NCBI RefSeq assembly: GCF_008329565.1
Contig: NZ_NPKT01000008.1
Span: 62,001-126,000 of the forward strand
From: Mycolicibacterium sp. P1-5
GTDB lineage: Bacteria > Actinomycetota > Actinomycetes > Mycobacteriales > Mycobacteriaceae
Length of the DNA stretch: 64,000 nucleotides
Direction of reading: 5' to 3'
Shown here piece by piece: positions 53,487 to 64,000 of the stretch (the stretch's first letter is position 1; each line of letters opens with the position of its first letter). The notes under the pieces are model-generated. The model was not told the DNA's origin. It did no database searches and saw only the letters and a list, made by a program, of their open reading frames with translations. Made by a program: the position numbers and the translations under genes.

Positions 53487-54784
53487 TGAGCACCGATGAG
53501 AATGTGATCGTCCTGGGCGGCCAGGATTGGGAGGAAATCGTCGCCGCCGCCCGCCAGGGCGAAGCCGGCGAGCGCATCGTGGTGAACATGGGTCCGCAGC
53601 ATCCCTCCACGCACGGGGTGTTGCGGCTGATCCTGGAGATCGAGGGCGAGACGGTCACCGAGGCTCGGTGCGGAATCGGCTACCTGCACACCGGGATCGA
53701 GAAGAACCTGGAGTACCGCAACTGGATTCAGGGCGTCACGTTCGTGACCCGGATGGATTATCTTTCACCATTTTTCAACGAGACCGCCTATTGCCTGGGC
53801 GTGGAGCAGCTGCTGGACATCACCGACGACATCCCCGCCCGCGCCAGCGTCGTGCGAGTGATGATGATGGAACTCAACCGCATCTCAAGCCATTTGGTGG
53901 CGTTGGCCACCGGGGGTATGGAGTTGGGGGCGATGACCCCGATGTTCTTCGGCTTTCGCGAACGCGAGCTGATTCTCTCGGTGTTCGAGGCGATCACCGG
54001 ACTGCGGATGAACAACTCCTACATCCGGCCCGGCGGGCTGGCCACCGACCTTCCCGACGACGGACCCGACCGGGTGCGTGAACTGCTCAAAATTCTGCCG
54101 GGTCGCTTGCGCGAACTCGAAGACCTGTTGACCGAGAACTACATCTGGAAGGCCCGCACCCAGGGCGTCGGCTACCTCGACCTGACCGGCTGCATGGCCC
54201 TGGGCATGTCCGGACCGGTGTTGCGCTCCACCGGACTTCCGCACGACCTGCGCAAAACCCAACCGTATTGCGGCTACGAAAATTACGACTTCGACGTCAT
54301 CACCGACGACGGCGCGGACTGTTATGGCCGGTATCTGATCCGGATCGGCGAAATGCACGAGTCGCTGAAGATCGCGGCTCAGTGCCTTGACCGCCTCGAG
54401 CCGGGCCCGGTGATGATCAGCGACAAGAAGCTGGCGTGGCCCGCCGATCTGCAGCTCGGGCCCGACGGTCTGGGCAACTCCCCCGCTCATATCGCCAAGA
54501 TCATGGGCACCTCCATGGAAGGGCTGATCCACCACTTCAAATTGGTCACCGAAGGTATCCGGGTGCCGGCCGGCCAGGTGTACATCGCCGTCGAATCCCC
54601 CCGCGGAGAGCTCGGCGTGCATATGGTCTCCGACGGTGGCTCCCGCCCCTACCGGGTGCACTACCGCGACCCGTCCTTCACCAATCTTCAAGCGGTAGCG
54701 GCGATGTGCGAGGGCGGTATGGTCGCCGACGTCATCGCCTCCGTCGCGTCGATCGACCCGGTAATGGGAGGTGTGGATAGATGA
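53486..54784 (+). CDS. nuoD: NADH-quinone oxidoreductase subunit D
   Basis: 432 residues of the 49-kDa subunit, which forms the quinone pocket with Nuo[21 protein letters not shown] (about 34-53) contains the conserved His near the quinone head group; [14 protein letters not shown] and the C-terminal DPVMGGVDR are also typical. Related to NiFe-hydrogenase large subunits but without metal ligands. Start overlaps the nuoC stop by one base. Confidence 0.97.
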   Translation: MSTDENVIVLGGQDWEEIVAAARQGEAGERIVVNMGPQHPSTHGVLRLILEIEGETVTEARCGIGYLHTGIEKNLEYRNWIQGVTFVTRMDYLSPFFNETAYCLGVEQLLDITDDIPARASVVRVMMMELNRISSHLVALATGGMELGAMTPMFFGFRERELILSVFEAITGLRMNNSYIRPGGLATDLPDDGPDRVRELLKILPGRLRELEDLLTENYIWKARTQGVGYLDLTGCMALGMSGPVLRSTGLPHDLRKTQPYCGYENYDFDVITDDGADCYGRYLIRIGEMHESLKIAAQCLDRLEPGPVMISDKKLAWPADLQLGPDGLGNSPAHIAKIMGTSMEGLIHHFKLVTEGIRVPAGQVYIAVESPRGELGVHMVSDGGSRPYRVHYRDPSFTNLQAVAAMCEGGMVADVIASVASIDPVMGGVDR

Positions 54785-55515
54785 CGATCGACCTCGTGTT
54801 GGGTCCCCGCCCCGACGAGCCCGGGCCACCCATCAGCGGGCCCGCCACCTACCCCACCGATGTGGCACAGCGCCTGTCGGCCGATGCGGCCACCATCATC
54901 GCCCGTTACCCCCAGGCCCGCTCCGCACTACTGCCGCTGCTGCACCTGACGCAAGCCGAAGACGGGTACCTCACCACCGCTGGAATCGCATTCTGCGCCA
55001 AAGAACTCGGCCTCACCGACGCCGAGGTCGCAGCCGTCGCGACGTTCTACTCGATGTACCGCCGCACCCCCACCGGTGACTATCTGGTCGGGGTGTGCAC
55101 CAACACGCTATGCGCGGTCATGGGCGGTGACGCCATCCTGGACACCCTGGAGACCGAGCTCGGCATTCATGCCGGCGACACCACTCGCGACGGCCGCATC
55201 ACCTTGGAGCACATCGAATGCAACGCAGCCTGTGACTACGCACCCGTCATCATGGTGAACTGGGAGTTCTTCGACAACCAAACTCCCACCAGCGCAAGCC
55301 AACTCGTCGAGAGCATCCGCACGGGCGAACAGCCGCAGGCCAGCCGTGGGTCGCGGGTGTGCCCGTTCCGGGAAACCGCACGAACCCTCGCCGGCCTGTC
55401 GAGTGACGACGGCTCGGACGGTGGCGCGCCGGGCGACGCGACACTGGCCGGCCTTCGGGTGGCCCACGAGTTGAACATGTCGGCGCCCGCCGTTCCCGAT
55501 AGTGAGGTGCAATGA
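54781..55515 (+). CDS. nuoE: NADH-quinone oxidoreductase subunit E
   Basis: 244 residues of the 24-kDa subunit with a thioredoxin-like fold and a [2Fe-2S] cluster (N1a). Ligands are in [13 protein letters not shown] and [16 protein letters not shown]. Compared with shorter relatives it has a C-terminal extension of about 55 residues ([15 protein letters not shown] onward), typical of actinobacterial forms. ATGA overlap with nuoD. Confidence 0.96.
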   Translation: MTIDLVLGPRPDEPGPPISGPATYPTDVAQRLSADAATIIARYPQARSALLPLLHLTQAEDGYLTTAGIAFCAKELGLTDAEVAAVATFYSMYRRTPTGDYLVGVCTNTLCAVMGGDAILDTLETELGIHAGDTTRDGRITLEHIECNAACDYAPVIMVNWEFFDNQTPTSASQLVESIRTGEQPQASRGSRVCPFRETARTLAGLSSDDGSDGGAPGDATLAGLRVAHELNMSAPAVPDSEVQ

Positions 55516-56837
55516 CGCCTGCCACGCCGCTGACGCCGGTTCTCAGTCGATTCTGGGACGAGCCCGAACCGTGGACGCTGGAAACGTATCTGCGCCACGA
55601 TGGATACCAGGGCCTGCGAACGGCGCTGGGCATGAAGCCCGACGACGTGATCGCCACGGTCAAGGAGTCCGGGTTGCGCGGCCGCGGCGGTGCGGGATTT
55701 CCGACCGGCACCAAATGGTCGTTCATCCCGCAGGATGCCACCGGAGCCGGAGCCAAGCCGAAGTACCTTGTGGTCAACGCCGATGAGTCGGAACCCGGGA
55801 CCTGCAAAGACATTCCGCTGATGCTGACCACGCCGCACTTCCTGATCGAAGGTGCGATCATTGCCGCGTACGCCATCCGCGCCCGGCACGCCTTCATCTA
55901 TGTGCGCGGTGAGGTGGTGCCGGTGCTGCGCCGGTTGCATGCCGCGGTGGCGGAGGCGTACCAGGCGGGCTACCTCGGCGCCGACATCCAAGGGTCCGGT
56001 TTCGATCTGGACCTCATCGTCCATGCCGGCGCGGGTGCCTACATCTGTGGTGAGGAAACGGCACTGCTGGACTCGCTCGAAGGCCGGCGGGGCCAACCCC
56101 GCCTGCGTCCGCCGTTTCCGGCGGTCGCGGGGTTGTATGCCTCCCCCACGGTGGTCAACAACGTCGAATCCATCGCCAGTGTGCCACCCATCCTGCTCAA
56201 CGGCGTGGACTGGTTCAAGGAGATGGGTTCGGAGAAATCGCCTGGCTTCACGCTGTATTCGTTGTCGGGACATGTCACCAACCCCGGTCAGTACGAAGCC
56301 CCACTGGGGATCACGCTGCGTGAATTGCTCGAGTACGCCGGCGGCGTGCGAGCCGGCCACGAGCTGAAGTTCTGGACCCCCGGCGGATCGTCGACCCCGC
56401 TGCTCACTGCCGAACACCTCGACGTGCCACTGGATTACGAAGGCATGGCCTCGGTCGGTTCGATGCTGGGCACCAAGGCACTCCAGATCTTCGACGAAAC
56501 GACGTGTGTCGTGCGGGCGGTGCGGCGCTGGACCCAGTTCTACGCCCACGAGTCATGCGGCAAATGCACGCCCTGCCGGGAGGGCACCTACTGGCTCAGC
56601 CAGATCTATGACCGACTCGAGACCGGCCGCGGCACCGAGGAGGACATCGGCAAGCTGCTCGACATCTCCGACACCGTCTTCGGAAAATCGTTCTGCGCGT
56701 TGGGTGACGGCGCCGCGACGCCGATCATGTCCTCGATCAAGCATTTTCGCGCCGAGTACGAGGCACATCTGGGCGGCAGCTGCCCCTTCGACCCATATGC
56801 CTCGATGTTGGCCGCACCGGAAGGGGTGGGAGCGTGA
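55512..56837 (+). CDS. nuoF: NADH-quinone oxidoreductase subunit F
   Basis: 441 residues; binds NADH and FMN and carries [4Fe-4S] cluster N3. FMN/NADH region [15 protein letters not shown] (about 56-70) and [12 protein letters not shown], then cluster ligands in [15 protein letters not shown] (about 347-361) with a later Cys. Overlaps nuoE. It is followed by the only sizeable gap in the operon, which contains palindromic repeat copy B. Confidence 0.97.
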   Translation: MTPATPLTPVLSRFWDEPEPWTLETYLRHDGYQGLRTALGMKPDDVIATVKESGLRGRGGAGFPTGTKWSFIPQDATGAGAKPKYLVVNADESEPGTCKDIPLMLTTPHFLIEGAIIAAYAIRARHAFIYVRGEVVPVLRRLHAAVAEAYQAGYLGADIQGSGFDLDLIVHAGAGAYICGEETALLDSLEGRRGQPRLRPPFPAVAGLYASPTVVNNVESIASVPPILLNGVDWFKEMGSEKSPGFTLYSLSGHVTNPGQYEAPLGITLRELLEYAGGVRAGHELKFWTPGGSSTPLLTAEHLDVPLDYEGMASVGSMLGTKALQIFDETTCVVRAVRRWTQFYAHESCGKCTPCREGTYWLSQIYDRLETGRGTEEDIGKLLDISDTVFGKSFCALGDGAATPIMSSIKHFRAEYEAHLGGSCPFDPYASMLAAPEGVGA

Positions 56838-56848
56838 CGGTTCCTTGC

Positions 56849-56908
56849 GCGAGCAGACGCAAACCCCCCCAAAACGCCTACCAAAAGGGCGGGTTCGCGT
56901 CTGCTCGC
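56849..56908. repeat. Palindromic intergenic repeat, copy B (within nuo)
   Basis: GCGAGCAGACGC (56849-56860) pairs with GCGTCTGCTCGC (56897-56908); the stem extends inward over AAACCC/GGGTTC with one mismatch. Arms equal those of copy A at 43406. It fills the 94-base gap between nuoF and nuoG in an operon whose other genes overlap or nearly touch. Confidence 0.82.
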
Positions 56909-56931
56909 GGGGAGAAGGGGGTGGGCGCCTG

Positions 56932-59319
56932 ATGACGCAAACTTCGGATACCGGCACCGGCGCCCACGAGGCCCCGCCCGTGGAGATGGTCACGCTCGTC
57001 ATCGACGACGTCGAGGTAAGCGTACCCAAGGGCACCTTGGTGATCCGGGCCGCAGAGCTGATGGGCGTGCAGATCCCCCGGTTCTGCGACCATCCGCTGC
57101 TGGATCCGGTCGGGGCGTGCCGGCAGTGCCTGGTCGAGGTCGAAGGTCAGCGCAAGCCGATGGCCAGCTGCACCGTCACCGTGACCGACGGCATGGTGGT
57201 GCGCACGCAATTCACCTCCGAGGCCGCTGACAAGGCGCAGCACGGGGTGATGGAGCTGCTGCTGATCAACCACCCGCTGGACTGCCCGGTCTGTGACAAG
57301 GGCGGCGAATGCCCACTGCAAAACCAGGCGATGTCCAACGGCAGGGCGGAGACCCGCTTCGAAGACATCAAGCGCACCTTCCCCAAACCGATCAGCCTGT
57401 CCAGCCAGGTGCTGCTCGACCGGGAGCGGTGTGTGTTGTGTGCGCGCTGCACCAGGTTTTCCGAGCAGATCGCCGGGGACCCCCTCATCTCGATGCTGGA
57501 ACGCGGTGCCCTGCAGCAGGTGGGAATCGGAACGGGCGAGCCATTCGATTCCTACTTCAGCGGCAACACGGTGCAGATCTGCCCCGTCGGGGCGTTGACC
57601 GGGACCGCGTACCGGTTCCGGGCCCGGCCGTTCGATCTGGTGTCCAGTCCGAGCGTCTGCGAGCACTGCGCGTCGGGGTGCGCACAGCGCACCGATCACC
57701 GCCGCGGCGTGGTGCTGCGCCGGCTGGCCGGCGACGACCCGGAAGTCAACGAGGAATGGAACTGCGACAAGGGCCGTTGGGCTTTCACCTATGCCCGTGT
57801 CGGTGACCGCTTGACCACCCCCCAGGTGCGCGACGAGAACGGTGCGCTGCGTTCGGCGTCCTGGGCGGAAGCCATCGCGGTGGCCGCGGCCGGATTGCGA
57901 TCGGGACGCGCCGGGGTCCTGGTAGGTGGCCGGGCCACCGTCGAGGACGCTTACGCATACGCCAAGTTCGCGCGAATAGGCCTGGACACCAACGACATCG
58001 ACTTCCGCGCCCGCCCGCACTCAGTGGAGGAACAGGAGTTCCTCGCCGCCCACGTGGCGGGCCGCCGCGACGTCAGCTACGCGGACCTGGAGGCCGCACC
58101 CATGGTGGTGCTGGCCGGCTTTGAGCCCGAGGACGAGTCCCCGATCGTGTTCCTGCGGCTGCGCAAGGCGGTGCGCAAGCACGGCCTACGGGTCCTGACC
58201 GTCGCGCCGTTGGTGTCCCGCGGATCGGAGAAGCTCTCGGCACAGGTCGTGCTGACTGCACCCGGTCGAGAAGCGGCCGCCCTCGATGCACTGGCCGATG
58301 AAGTACCGGCGGAAGCGATCATCCTGGTGGGGGAACGGCTGGCCACCAGTGCCGGTGCGCTATCGGCGGCGACCCACCTCTCCGACCGCACCGGAGCGCG
58401 CCTGGCCTGGATCCCCCGGCGGGCCGGTGACCGCGGCGCCGTGGACAGCGGTTGCCTGCCGAACCTGCTACCCGGGGCCCGACCGGTCACCGAAACCGTT
58501 GCGCGCCAACAGCTGGTCAACGCGTGGCATGTCGACGAGCTTCCGGCGGAGCCGGGCCGCGACACTGCCGACATCCTCATCGCCGCAGCCGGTGGTGAAC
58601 TCGACGCACTGCTGATCGGCGGCGTGGACGCCGTTGACCTGGCGGACCCGCCCGCCGCACTGGGGGCCATCGAATCGGCGGGCTTCGTCGTTAGCCTCGA
58701 ACTGCGGGAGTCGGCTATCACCGCGCTGGCCGATGTGGTCTTCCCGATCGCCCCCGTCGCTGAGAAGGCCGGTTCATTCCTGAACTGGGAGGGCCGGGTT
58801 CGGCCGTTCGATCCGGCGCTGACCTCCAACGCCTTTCCGGACCTTAGAGTGCTGCAGATCCTCGCCGACGAACTGGGCGTGGACCTCGGATTCCGCACCG
58901 CCCAGGAGGCCCGCAGCGAGCTCGCCGCGCTGGGTCGGTGGGACGGTCAGCGGCCCGCTCCCCCGTCTGTGGCGCAGAAAGAGCTGCCGCAGTTGGACTC
59001 TGGCGAGGCTGTATTGGCCGGCTGGCGGCTGTTGCTCGACGATGGCCGGTTACAGGACGGGGAACCGTATCTGGCGGGTACCGCGCGGCCGGCGGTGGTG
59101 CGCCTGTCGCCGGCGACGGCCGCCGGGATCGGCGCGGCCGACGGCGATGTCGTCAATGTGTCGACGGGACGCGGCGATATCGCGCTGCCGCTGGCCGTCA
59201 CTGAGATGGCCGACGGTGTGGTGTGGCTGCCGCTGAACTCGCCGGGTAGCGCGGTGTACCGGCAGCTCGGGGTGACCACGGGTGCCGTCGTCCGCATCGA
59301 GCGGGAGGCGGGCGCATGA
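56932..59319 (+). CDS. nuoG: NADH-quinone oxidoreductase subunit G
   Basis: 795 residues of the 75-kDa subunit. An N-terminal ferredoxin domain has the [2Fe-2S] ligands in [16 protein letters not shown] and ASC; cluster motifs follow in [24 protein letters not shown] and [16 protein letters not shown] is the site of the extra cluster N7 seen in some bacteria. A molybdopterin-fold domain without cofactor forms the rest. ATG at 56932, 7 bases after GAGAAGGGG-rich sequence downstream of repeat copy B. Confidence 0.95.
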   Translation: MTQTSDTGTGAHEAPPVEMVTLVIDDVEVSVPKGTLVIRAAELMGVQIPRFCDHPLLDPVGACRQCLVEVEGQRKPMASCTVTVTDGMVVRTQFTSEAADKAQHGVMELLLINHPLDCPVCDKGGECPLQNQAMSNGRAETRFEDIKRTFPKPISLSSQVLLDRERCVLCARCTRFSEQIAGDPLISMLERGALQQVGIGTGEPFDSYFSGNTVQICPVGALTGTAYRFRARPFDLVSSPSVCEHCASGCAQRTDHRRGVVLRRLAGDDPEVNEEWNCDKGRWAFTYARVGDRLTTPQVRDENGALRSASWAEAIAVAAAGLRSGRAGVLVGGRATVEDAYAYAKFARIGLDTNDIDFRARPHSVEEQEFLAAHVAGRRDVSYADLEAAPMVVLAGFEPEDESPIVFLRLRKAVRKHGLRVLTVAPLVSRGSEKLSAQVVLTAPGREAAALDALADEVPAEAIILVGERLATSAGALSAATHLSDRTGARLAWIPRRAGDRGAVDSGCLPNLLPGARPVTETVARQQLVNAWHVDELPAEPGRDTADILIAAAGGELDALLIGGVDAVDLADPPAALGAIESAGFVVSLELRESAITALADVVFPIAPVAEKAGSFLNWEGRVRPFDPALTSNAFPDLRVLQILADELGVDLGFRTAQEARSELAALGRWDGQRPAPPSVAQKELPQLDSGEAVLAGWRLLLDDGRLQDGEPYLAGTARPAVVRLSPATAAGIGAADGDVVNVSTGRGDIALPLAVTEMADGVVWLPLNSPGSAVYRQLGVTTGAVVRIEREAGA

Positions 59320-60545
59320 TCCCACCTGATCTGAGCGTGTTCGGGCGCGACCCGTGGTGGCTGATCCTGATCAAGGCGGTCGCGGTCTTCGCCTTCCTGC
59401 TGCTGACGGTGCTGGTGGCGATCCTCCTGGAGCGAAAAATCCTAGGCCGCATGCAGATGCGGTACGGGCCCAACCGGGTTGGACCGTTCGGGATTCTGCA
59501 GTCCCTGGCCGACGGAATCAAGTTGGCCCTCAAGGAGGGGCTCACGCCGGCCGGGGTGGAGAAGCCCATTTACCTGATGGCCCCGGCGATTTCGGTGATC
59601 CCGGCGATCATGGCTTTCGCGGTGATCCCGATGGGCCCGGTGGTGTCGGTGTTCGACCACCACACGCCGCTGCAGCTGACCGATCTGCCGGTGGCGGTGC
59701 TCTACATCCTGGCGGTCACCTCGATCGGGGTGTACGGCATCGTGCTGGCCGGCTGGTCCTCGGGCTCTACCTATCCGCTGCTGGGTGGTCTGCGGTCCAC
59801 TGCGCAGGTCATCTCATACGAGATCGCCATGGCACTGTCGTTCGCAGCGGTGTTCCTTTACGCAGGCACCATGTCCACCTCCGGGATCGTCGCCGCCCAA
59901 GAGCACACCTGGTACGTATTCCTGCTACTGCCCAGCTTCGCGGTGTATGTGACGTCGATGGTCGGCGAGACCAACCGGGCGCCGTTCGACCTGCCCGAGG
60001 CCGAAGGCGAACTGGTGGGCGGGTTTCACACCGAATACTCGTCACTGAAGTTCGCGATGTTCATGCTCGCCGAATACGTCAACATGACGACCGTCTCGGC
60101 CCTGGCCACCACTCTGTTCCTCGGCGGCTGGCACGCTCCGTGGCCGATCAGTCTGATCGACGGCGCCAACACCGGCTGGTGGCCGCTGATCTGGTTCGTG
60201 GCCAAGGTGTGGACCTTCCTTTTCGTGTTCATGTGGCTGCGCGCCACCCTGCCCAGGCTGCGCTACGACCAGTTCATGGCGCTCGGCTGGAAGCTGCTCA
60301 TCCCGGTCTCGCTGTTGTGGATCATGATCGTCGCGGTTCTGCACGCCGTCGGCCACAGCGGCATCATCGTCAACCTCATCGCGGCCGCGATCCTGCTGCT
60401 CGCTCTGCTGGCCGCGAATTCGCTGCGGCGCAGGATTTCCCGGCGCAACTCCGCGACACCCACGCCCGCCGCGGATGCCAGAGCGTTCCCCATACCTCCG
60501 ATGCCCGGTTCGCCGGCGCCGAGCAAGGAGAAAGCAGATGCCTAA
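59316..60545 (+). CDS. nuoH: NADH-quinone oxidoreductase subunit H
   Basis: 409 residues, eight or more membrane helices; links the quinone site to the proton path. [20 protein letters not shown] (about 48-67), [20 protein letters not shown] (about 213-232) and [15 protein letters not shown] carry the conserved charged residues. A polar, Pro-rich C-terminal tail of about 40 residues ([18 protein letters not shown]) is longer than in E. coli. Overlaps nuoG by four bases and nuoI by eight. Confidence 0.97.
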   Translation: MIPPDLSVFGRDPWWLILIKAVAVFAFLLLTVLVAILLERKILGRMQMRYGPNRVGPFGILQSLADGIKLALKEGLTPAGVEKPIYLMAPAISVIPAIMAFAVIPMGPVVSVFDHHTPLQLTDLPVAVLYILAVTSIGVYGIVLAGWSSGSTYPLLGGLRSTAQVISYEIAMALSFAAVFLYAGTMSTSGIVAAQEHTWYVFLLLPSFAVYVTSMVGETNRAPFDLPEAEGELVGGFHTEYSSLKFAMFMLAEYVNMTTVSALATTLFLGGWHAPWPISLIDGANTGWWPLIWFVAKVWTFLFVFMWLRATLPRLRYDQFMALGWKLLIPVSLLWIMIVAVLHAVGHSGIIVNLIAAAILLLALLAANSLRRRISRRNSATPTPAADARAFPIPPMPGSPAPSKEKADA

Positions 60546-61059
60546 GTTCCTCGATGCGGTCAAGGGTTTCGGCGTGACGTTTTCGACGATGTTCAAACGC
60601 CCCATCACCGAGGAGTATCCGGAAAAACCCGGGCCTGTTGCGCCGCGCTATCACGGCCGCCACCAACTAAACCGCTACTCCGACGGGCTGGAAAAGTGCA
60701 TCGGCTGCGAGCTGTGCGCCTGGGCGTGCCCTGCCGATGCCATCTACGTCGAGGGCGCAGACAACACCGAAGAGGAACGCTTCTCTCCCGGCGAGCGCTA
60801 CGGGCGGGTCTACCAGATCAACTATCTGCGCTGCATCGGCTGTGGATTGTGCATCGAGGCCTGCCCGACCCGCGCGCTGACCATGACCAACGTTTACGAG
60901 ATGGCCGACGACAACCGCTCCGACCTCATCTACGGCAAGGACAAACTGCTGGCCCCGCTTCAGCCCGGGATGCAGCCACCACCACATGCGATGGCGCCCG
61001 GGACTACGGACGACGATTACTACCTGGGACGCATAACAGGAAATCAGGAGGCTCGGTGA
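60538..61059 (+). CDS. nuoI: NADH-quinone oxidoreductase subunit I
   Basis: 173 residues with two [4Fe-4S] clusters (N6a, N6b) in a bacterial ferredoxin domain: [15 protein letters not shown] (about 58-72) and [15 protein letters not shown] (about 103-117). It bridges NuoG to NuoB. Start overlaps the nuoH end; the stop overlaps the nuoJ GTG. Confidence 0.97.
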   Translation: MPKFLDAVKGFGVTFSTMFKRPITEEYPEKPGPVAPRYHGRHQLNRYSDGLEKCIGCELCAWACPADAIYVEGADNTEEERFSPGERYGRVYQINYLRCIGCGLCIEACPTRALTMTNVYEMADDNRSDLIYGKDKLLAPLQPGMQPPPHAMAPGTTDDDYYLGRITGNQEAR

Positions 61060-61802
61060 CGATCACGCTGCTGGCCGCCGAAACCCTCACCCGCACTTCG
61101 ACACCCGAAGCCGTCGCATTCTGGATCCTCGCCGTGATCGCGGTCGCCGGCGCGATCGGAGTAGTCGCCGCACCCAAGGCGGTCTACTCGGCAATTTTCC
61201 TCGCGACCACGATGATCGCGCTGGCCATGGTCTACGTTGCGCAGGACGCGTTGTTCCTCGGCGTGGTACAGGTGGTGGTGTACACCGGCGCGGTGATGAT
61301 GCTGTTCCTGTTCGTGCTCATGCTGGTGGGGGTGGACTCCTCGGAGTCGCTGGTGGAAACCATTCGCGGGCAACGTGTCGCCGCGATCGTCGCGGGCCTG
61401 GGCTTCGGCATCCTGCTCATCGCCGGAATCGGCAATATCGCCACCACCGGATTCGTCGGCCTGACCCAGGCGAACGCGGGCGGCAATGTGCAGGGTCTCG
61501 CGACTCTGATCTTCACTCGTGATCTGTGGGCCTTCGAACTGACCAGCGCACTGCTGATCACCGCGGCGCTCGGGGCGATGGTGCTGGCCCACCGGGAACG
61601 CTTCGAGCGACGAAAGACTCAGCGCGAGTTGGTGATCGAACGCTTCCAAACCGGCGCGCGAGCCACCCCGTTGCCCAACCCGGGGGTCTACGCCCGCCAC
61701 AACGCCGTCAACACACTCGCTCGACTCCCCGACGGCACCGACGAGGAATCCTCGGTCAGCACGATCCTTCGTACCAACGGCAACGGAGACGGGCAGCGAT
61801 GA
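61056..61802 (+). CDS. nuoJ: NADH-quinone oxidoreductase subunit J
   Basis: 248 residues with five membrane helices (about 19-38, 41-60, 63-88, 104-124, 155-177) and a hydrophilic C-terminal tail of about 60 residues. The helix with [19 protein letters not shown] is the family signature and contains the pi-bulge region that moves in coupling. GTG start at 61056 preceded by AGGAGG. Confidence 0.95.
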   Translation: MTITLLAAETLTRTSTPEAVAFWILAVIAVAGAIGVVAAPKAVYSAIFLATTMIALAMVYVAQDALFLGVVQVVVYTGAVMMLFLFVLMLVGVDSSESLVETIRGQRVAAIVAGLGFGILLIAGIGNIATTGFVGLTQANAGGNVQGLATLIFTRDLWAFELTSALLITAALGAMVLAHRERFERRKTQRELVIERFQTGARATPLPNPGVYARHNAVNTLARLPDGTDEESSVSTILRTNGNGDGQR

Positions 61803-62098
61803 ACCCGGCCAACTACCTGTATCTGTCGGCGTTGCTATTCACGATCGGCGCCGCGGGAGTGTTATTGCGCCGCAACGCGATCATCATGTTCATGTGTGTG
61901 GAGCTGATGCTCAACGCCGCGAATCTCGCGTTCGTCACGTTCTCCCGCATGCATGGCCAGCTGGACGGGCAGGTGGTGGCCTTCTTCACGATGGTGGTCG
62001 CCGCCTGCGAAGTGGTGGTCGGCCTGGCCATCATCATGACCATCTTCCGCACCCGGCGCAGCGCCAACGTCGACGACGCCCACCTGTTGCGGCACTGA
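61799..62098 (+). CDS. nuoK: NADH-quinone oxidoreductase subunit K
   Basis: 99 residues, three membrane helices. Conserved glutamates in the membrane are in [15 protein letters not shown] (about 32-46) and [11 protein letters not shown] (about 66-76); both belong to the proton channel. ATGA overlap with nuoJ. Confidence 0.97.
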   Translation: MNPANYLYLSALLFTIGAAGVLLRRNAIIMFMCVELMLNAANLAFVTFSRMHGQLDGQVVAFFTMVVAACEVVVGLAIIMTIFRTRRSANVDDAHLLRH

Positions 62099-62099
62099 T

Positions 62100-63983
62100 A
62101 TGCAGACACTGGTGTGGTTGACCATCGCGCTGCCGTTGGCCGGAGCCGTCATTTTGCTCTTGGGGGGCAAAGCCACCAACGCGTGGGGTCATCTGCTGGG
62201 CTGCGCCGCGGTGATCGGCGCGTTCGCCTGCGGTGCAGTGCTGTTCACACATCTGCTGGGTCTGCCCGGCGATGACCGCATGGTGCACGAGGTCCTCTTC
62301 TCCTGGGTCCCGGTCGGCGTGCTGCGGGTGGACTTCGGCCTGCAACTCGATGCGCTGTCGATCTGCTTCGTGCTGCTGATCACCGGTGTGGGCGCGCTCA
62401 TCCACATCTATTCGATCGGCTACATGAAGACCGACCCCGGCCGAAGGCGATTTTTCGCTTACCTCAACCTGTTCGTCGCGGCGATGCTGCTGTTGGTTCT
62501 CGCCGATAACTACCTCGGCCTCTACATGGGCTGGGAGGGTGTGGGGCTGGCGTCGTATCTGCTGATCGGCTTCTGGTCGCACAAACCGAGTGCGGCGACC
62601 GCGGCGAAGAAGGCTTTCGTCGTGAACCGGGTCGGCGACATGGGTTTGGTCATCGCATTGATGGTGCTGTTCGCCAGCCTTGGCTCGGTCACCTTCAGTA
62701 CGGTGTTCGGTGCGGTACCTCAGATGACGTCGGGCGCCCTGACCGTCGTCGGCCTGCTGCTGCTACTCGGAGCCTGCGGCAAGAGCGCGCAGGTGCCGCT
62801 GCAATCCTGGCTCGGCGACGCCATGGAAGGCCCCACCCCGGTCAGCGCCCTGATCCACGCCGCCACCATGGTCACCGCCGGCGTCTACCTGATCGTCCGC
62901 TCGGGTCCGATTTACAACGCCGCGCCTGCCGCCCAAACCGCTGTGGTCACGGTCGGCGCCGTCACATTGCTGTTCGGCGCGATCATCGGCTGCGCGAAGG
63001 ACGATATCAAGAAAGCCCTTGCCGCCTCGACGATGTCGCAGATCGGCTACATGGTGCTGGCCGCCGGTCTCGGACCTGCCGGGTACGCGGTGGCGATCAT
63101 GCATCTGCTCACCCACGGGTTCTTCAAGGCCGGGCTCTTCCTTGGTGCCGGTTCGGTCATGCACGCCATGGACGACGAGACCGATATGCGTCGTTACGGC
63201 GGCCTGCGGACGCTGCTGCCCATCACGTTCGTCACCTTTGGGTTGGGTTATCTGGCCATCATCGGCGTCCCGCCGTTCGCCGGCTACTTCTCCAAGGACG
63301 CGATCATCGAATCCGCCTTCAACAGAGGCGGACTCGAAGGCTGGCTGCTCGGCGGCGCTGCCCTACTCGGCGCCGGGATCACCGCGTTCTACATGACCCG
63401 CGTCATGCTGCTGACCTTCTTCGGCCGGCGGCGCTGGAACCCCGAGACGCACCCGCACGAAGCGCCGGCATCGATGACCGCACCGATGATCATTCTGGCG
63501 ATCGGCTCAGTCGGAGCCGGCGCCCTGCTGGCAATCGGCAAGACGCTGCAGCATTGGCTCGAACCGGTCGTCGGCAGCCACGAAGCCGAACATGTGATCC
63601 CGGCGTGGATGATCACCGTGACCGCGCTGGGCGTCGTCGCCATCGGCATCGCGGTGGCCTACCGCCAGTACGCCAACCACAAGGTCCCCCAGACCGCGCC
63701 ACTGGACGTGTCGGCGCTGACCGTCGCGGCGCGCAACGACCTATACGGTGACGCCTTCAATGAGGCGGCGTTCATGCGCACCGGCCAGGGACTGACGAAA
63801 GGCCTTGTCGCCATTGACGAGAAGGGCATCGACGGCGTGGCCCAGGGCCTGGCCGTCATGGTCGGCCGGATCTCGGACCGGTTGCGCCAGGTGCAAACCG
63901 GGTTTGCCCGCTCCTATGCGCTGTCCATGCTGGCCGGTGCGACGCTGGTAATCGCCGCAGTCCTGTTGACGGGGTGGAGGTGA
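62100..63983 (+). CDS. nuoL: NADH-quinone oxidoreductase subunit L
   Basis: 627 residues with about 16 membrane helices, a Mrp-antiporter-like proton pump. The channel Glu is in [18 protein letters not shown] (about 142-159), conserved Lys in [20 protein letters not shown] (about 226-245), [14 protein letters not shown] and [18 protein letters not shown]. The lateral helix is in the last 100 residues. One base separates it from nuoK. Confidence 0.97.
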   Translation: MQTLVWLTIALPLAGAVILLLGGKATNAWGHLLGCAAVIGAFACGAVLFTHLLGLPGDDRMVHEVLFSWVPVGVLRVDFGLQLDALSICFVLLITGVGALIHIYSIGYMKTDPGRRRFFAYLNLFVAAMLLLVLADNYLGLYMGWEGVGLASYLLIGFWSHKPSAATAAKKAFVVNRVGDMGLVIALMVLFASLGSVTFSTVFGAVPQMTSGALTVVGLLLLLGACGKSAQVPLQSWLGDAMEGPTPVSALIHAATMVTAGVYLIVRSGPIYNAAPAAQTAVVTVGAVTLLFGAIIGCAKDDIKKALAASTMSQIGYMVLAAGLGPAGYAVAIMHLLTHGFFKAGLFLGAGSVMHAMDDETDMRRYGGLRTLLPITFVTFGLGYLAIIGVPPFAGYFSKDAIIESAFNRGGLEGWLLGGAALLGAGITAFYMTRVMLLTFFGRRRWNPETHPHEAPASMTAPMIILAIGSVGAGALLAIGKTLQHWLEPVVGSHEAEHVIPAWMITVTALGVVAIGIAVAYRQYANHKVPQTAPLDVSALTVAARNDLYGDAFNEAAFMRTGQGLTKGLVAIDEKGIDGVAQGLAVMVGRISDRLRQVQTGFARSYALSMLAGATLVIAAVLLTGWR

Positions 63984-63988
63984 GCGGC

Positions 63989-64000
63989 ATGACCAACATC
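63989..64000 (+). CDS. nuoM: NADH-quinone oxidoreductase subunit M, first codons only
   Basis: An ATG five bases after the nuoL stop, preceded by GGAGGTGAG, opens a frame reading MTNI before the window ends. Identity is inferred from operon order, since nuoM follows nuoL in mycobacteria. Confidence 0.75.

Overview
The window is high-GC chromosomal DNA from a mycobacterium, most likely an environmental Mycolicibacterium-type species. The evidence is an antigen-85-type mycolyltransferase, a mycolic acid cyclopropane-synthase family methyltransferase, a secreted PE-PPE-domain protein, mycofactocin-coupled dehydrogenases, and gene order matching the M. tuberculosis segments ssrA-smpB-ftsX-ftsE-prfB-fprA and hisN-fadE24-fadE23-fadB4-response regulator-nuoA..M.

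Region 1-10.09 kb looks acquired. It holds a redox gene set: a lipoprotein, an SDR and a small membrane protein divergent from an XRE/MmyB-type regulator, then a frameshifted carboxymuconolactone decarboxylase, a cupin, an aldo/keto reductase and a truncated SDR copy. Next comes a tightly overlapping four-gene tyrosine-recombinase cassette (9990 down to 4325) that abuts the 3' end of the tmRNA gene ssrA (10092-10459, minus strand, tag ADSNQRDYALAA). The right boundary therefore looks like an integration site at ssrA. One of the three recombinases lacks recognisable catalytic residues.

Region 10.6-26.4 kb is mostly backbone: a TetR/DUF1214/sulfotransferase unit, a PE-PPE-domain protein without the usual serine nucleophile, an EamA transporter, smpB, ftsX, ftsE, a proline/threonine-rich membrane protein, an MscS channel, prfB, fprA, an MFS pump divergent from a TetR with a perfect 26-bp operator, hisN and a cytochrome P450.

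Region 26.5-41 kb is lipid and redox metabolism: fadE24-fadE23, an aldo/keto reductase divergent from a MarR regulator, a molybdopterin oxidoreductase, and a P450 plus ferredoxin divergent from a TetR. A second copy of the same GATC-rich palindrome lies beside a decayed mycofactocin-type SDR. Two intact mycofactocin-type SDRs and a tandem carboxymuconolactone-decarboxylase-fold protein follow, then TetR-fadB4, a strong bidirectional terminator and an antigen-85 mycolyltransferase.

Region 41-51.8 kb holds two catabolic modules that share an 18-bp promoter motif (15/18 identical): (a) a homogentisate-dioxygenase-like cupin, a hydrolase, a type III CoA-transferase and an HMG-CoA-lyase-like aldolase; (b) TetR, an acyl-CoA dehydrogenase, an APH-fold kinase and a DUF6285 protein. 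Module (b) has the gene content of a levulinate/4-hydroxyacid (lva-type) pathway. An S4 protein, a mycolate-modifying methyltransferase, an NTF2-like protein, a YceI protein and a lone receiver-domain protein fill the rest.

Region 51.9-64 kb is the nuo operon for type I NADH dehydrogenase, nuoA to the first codons of nuoM. Nearly all genes overlap, except where a palindromic repeat is inserted between nuoF and nuoG. A 9-bp inverted repeat brackets the ribosome-binding site of nuoA.
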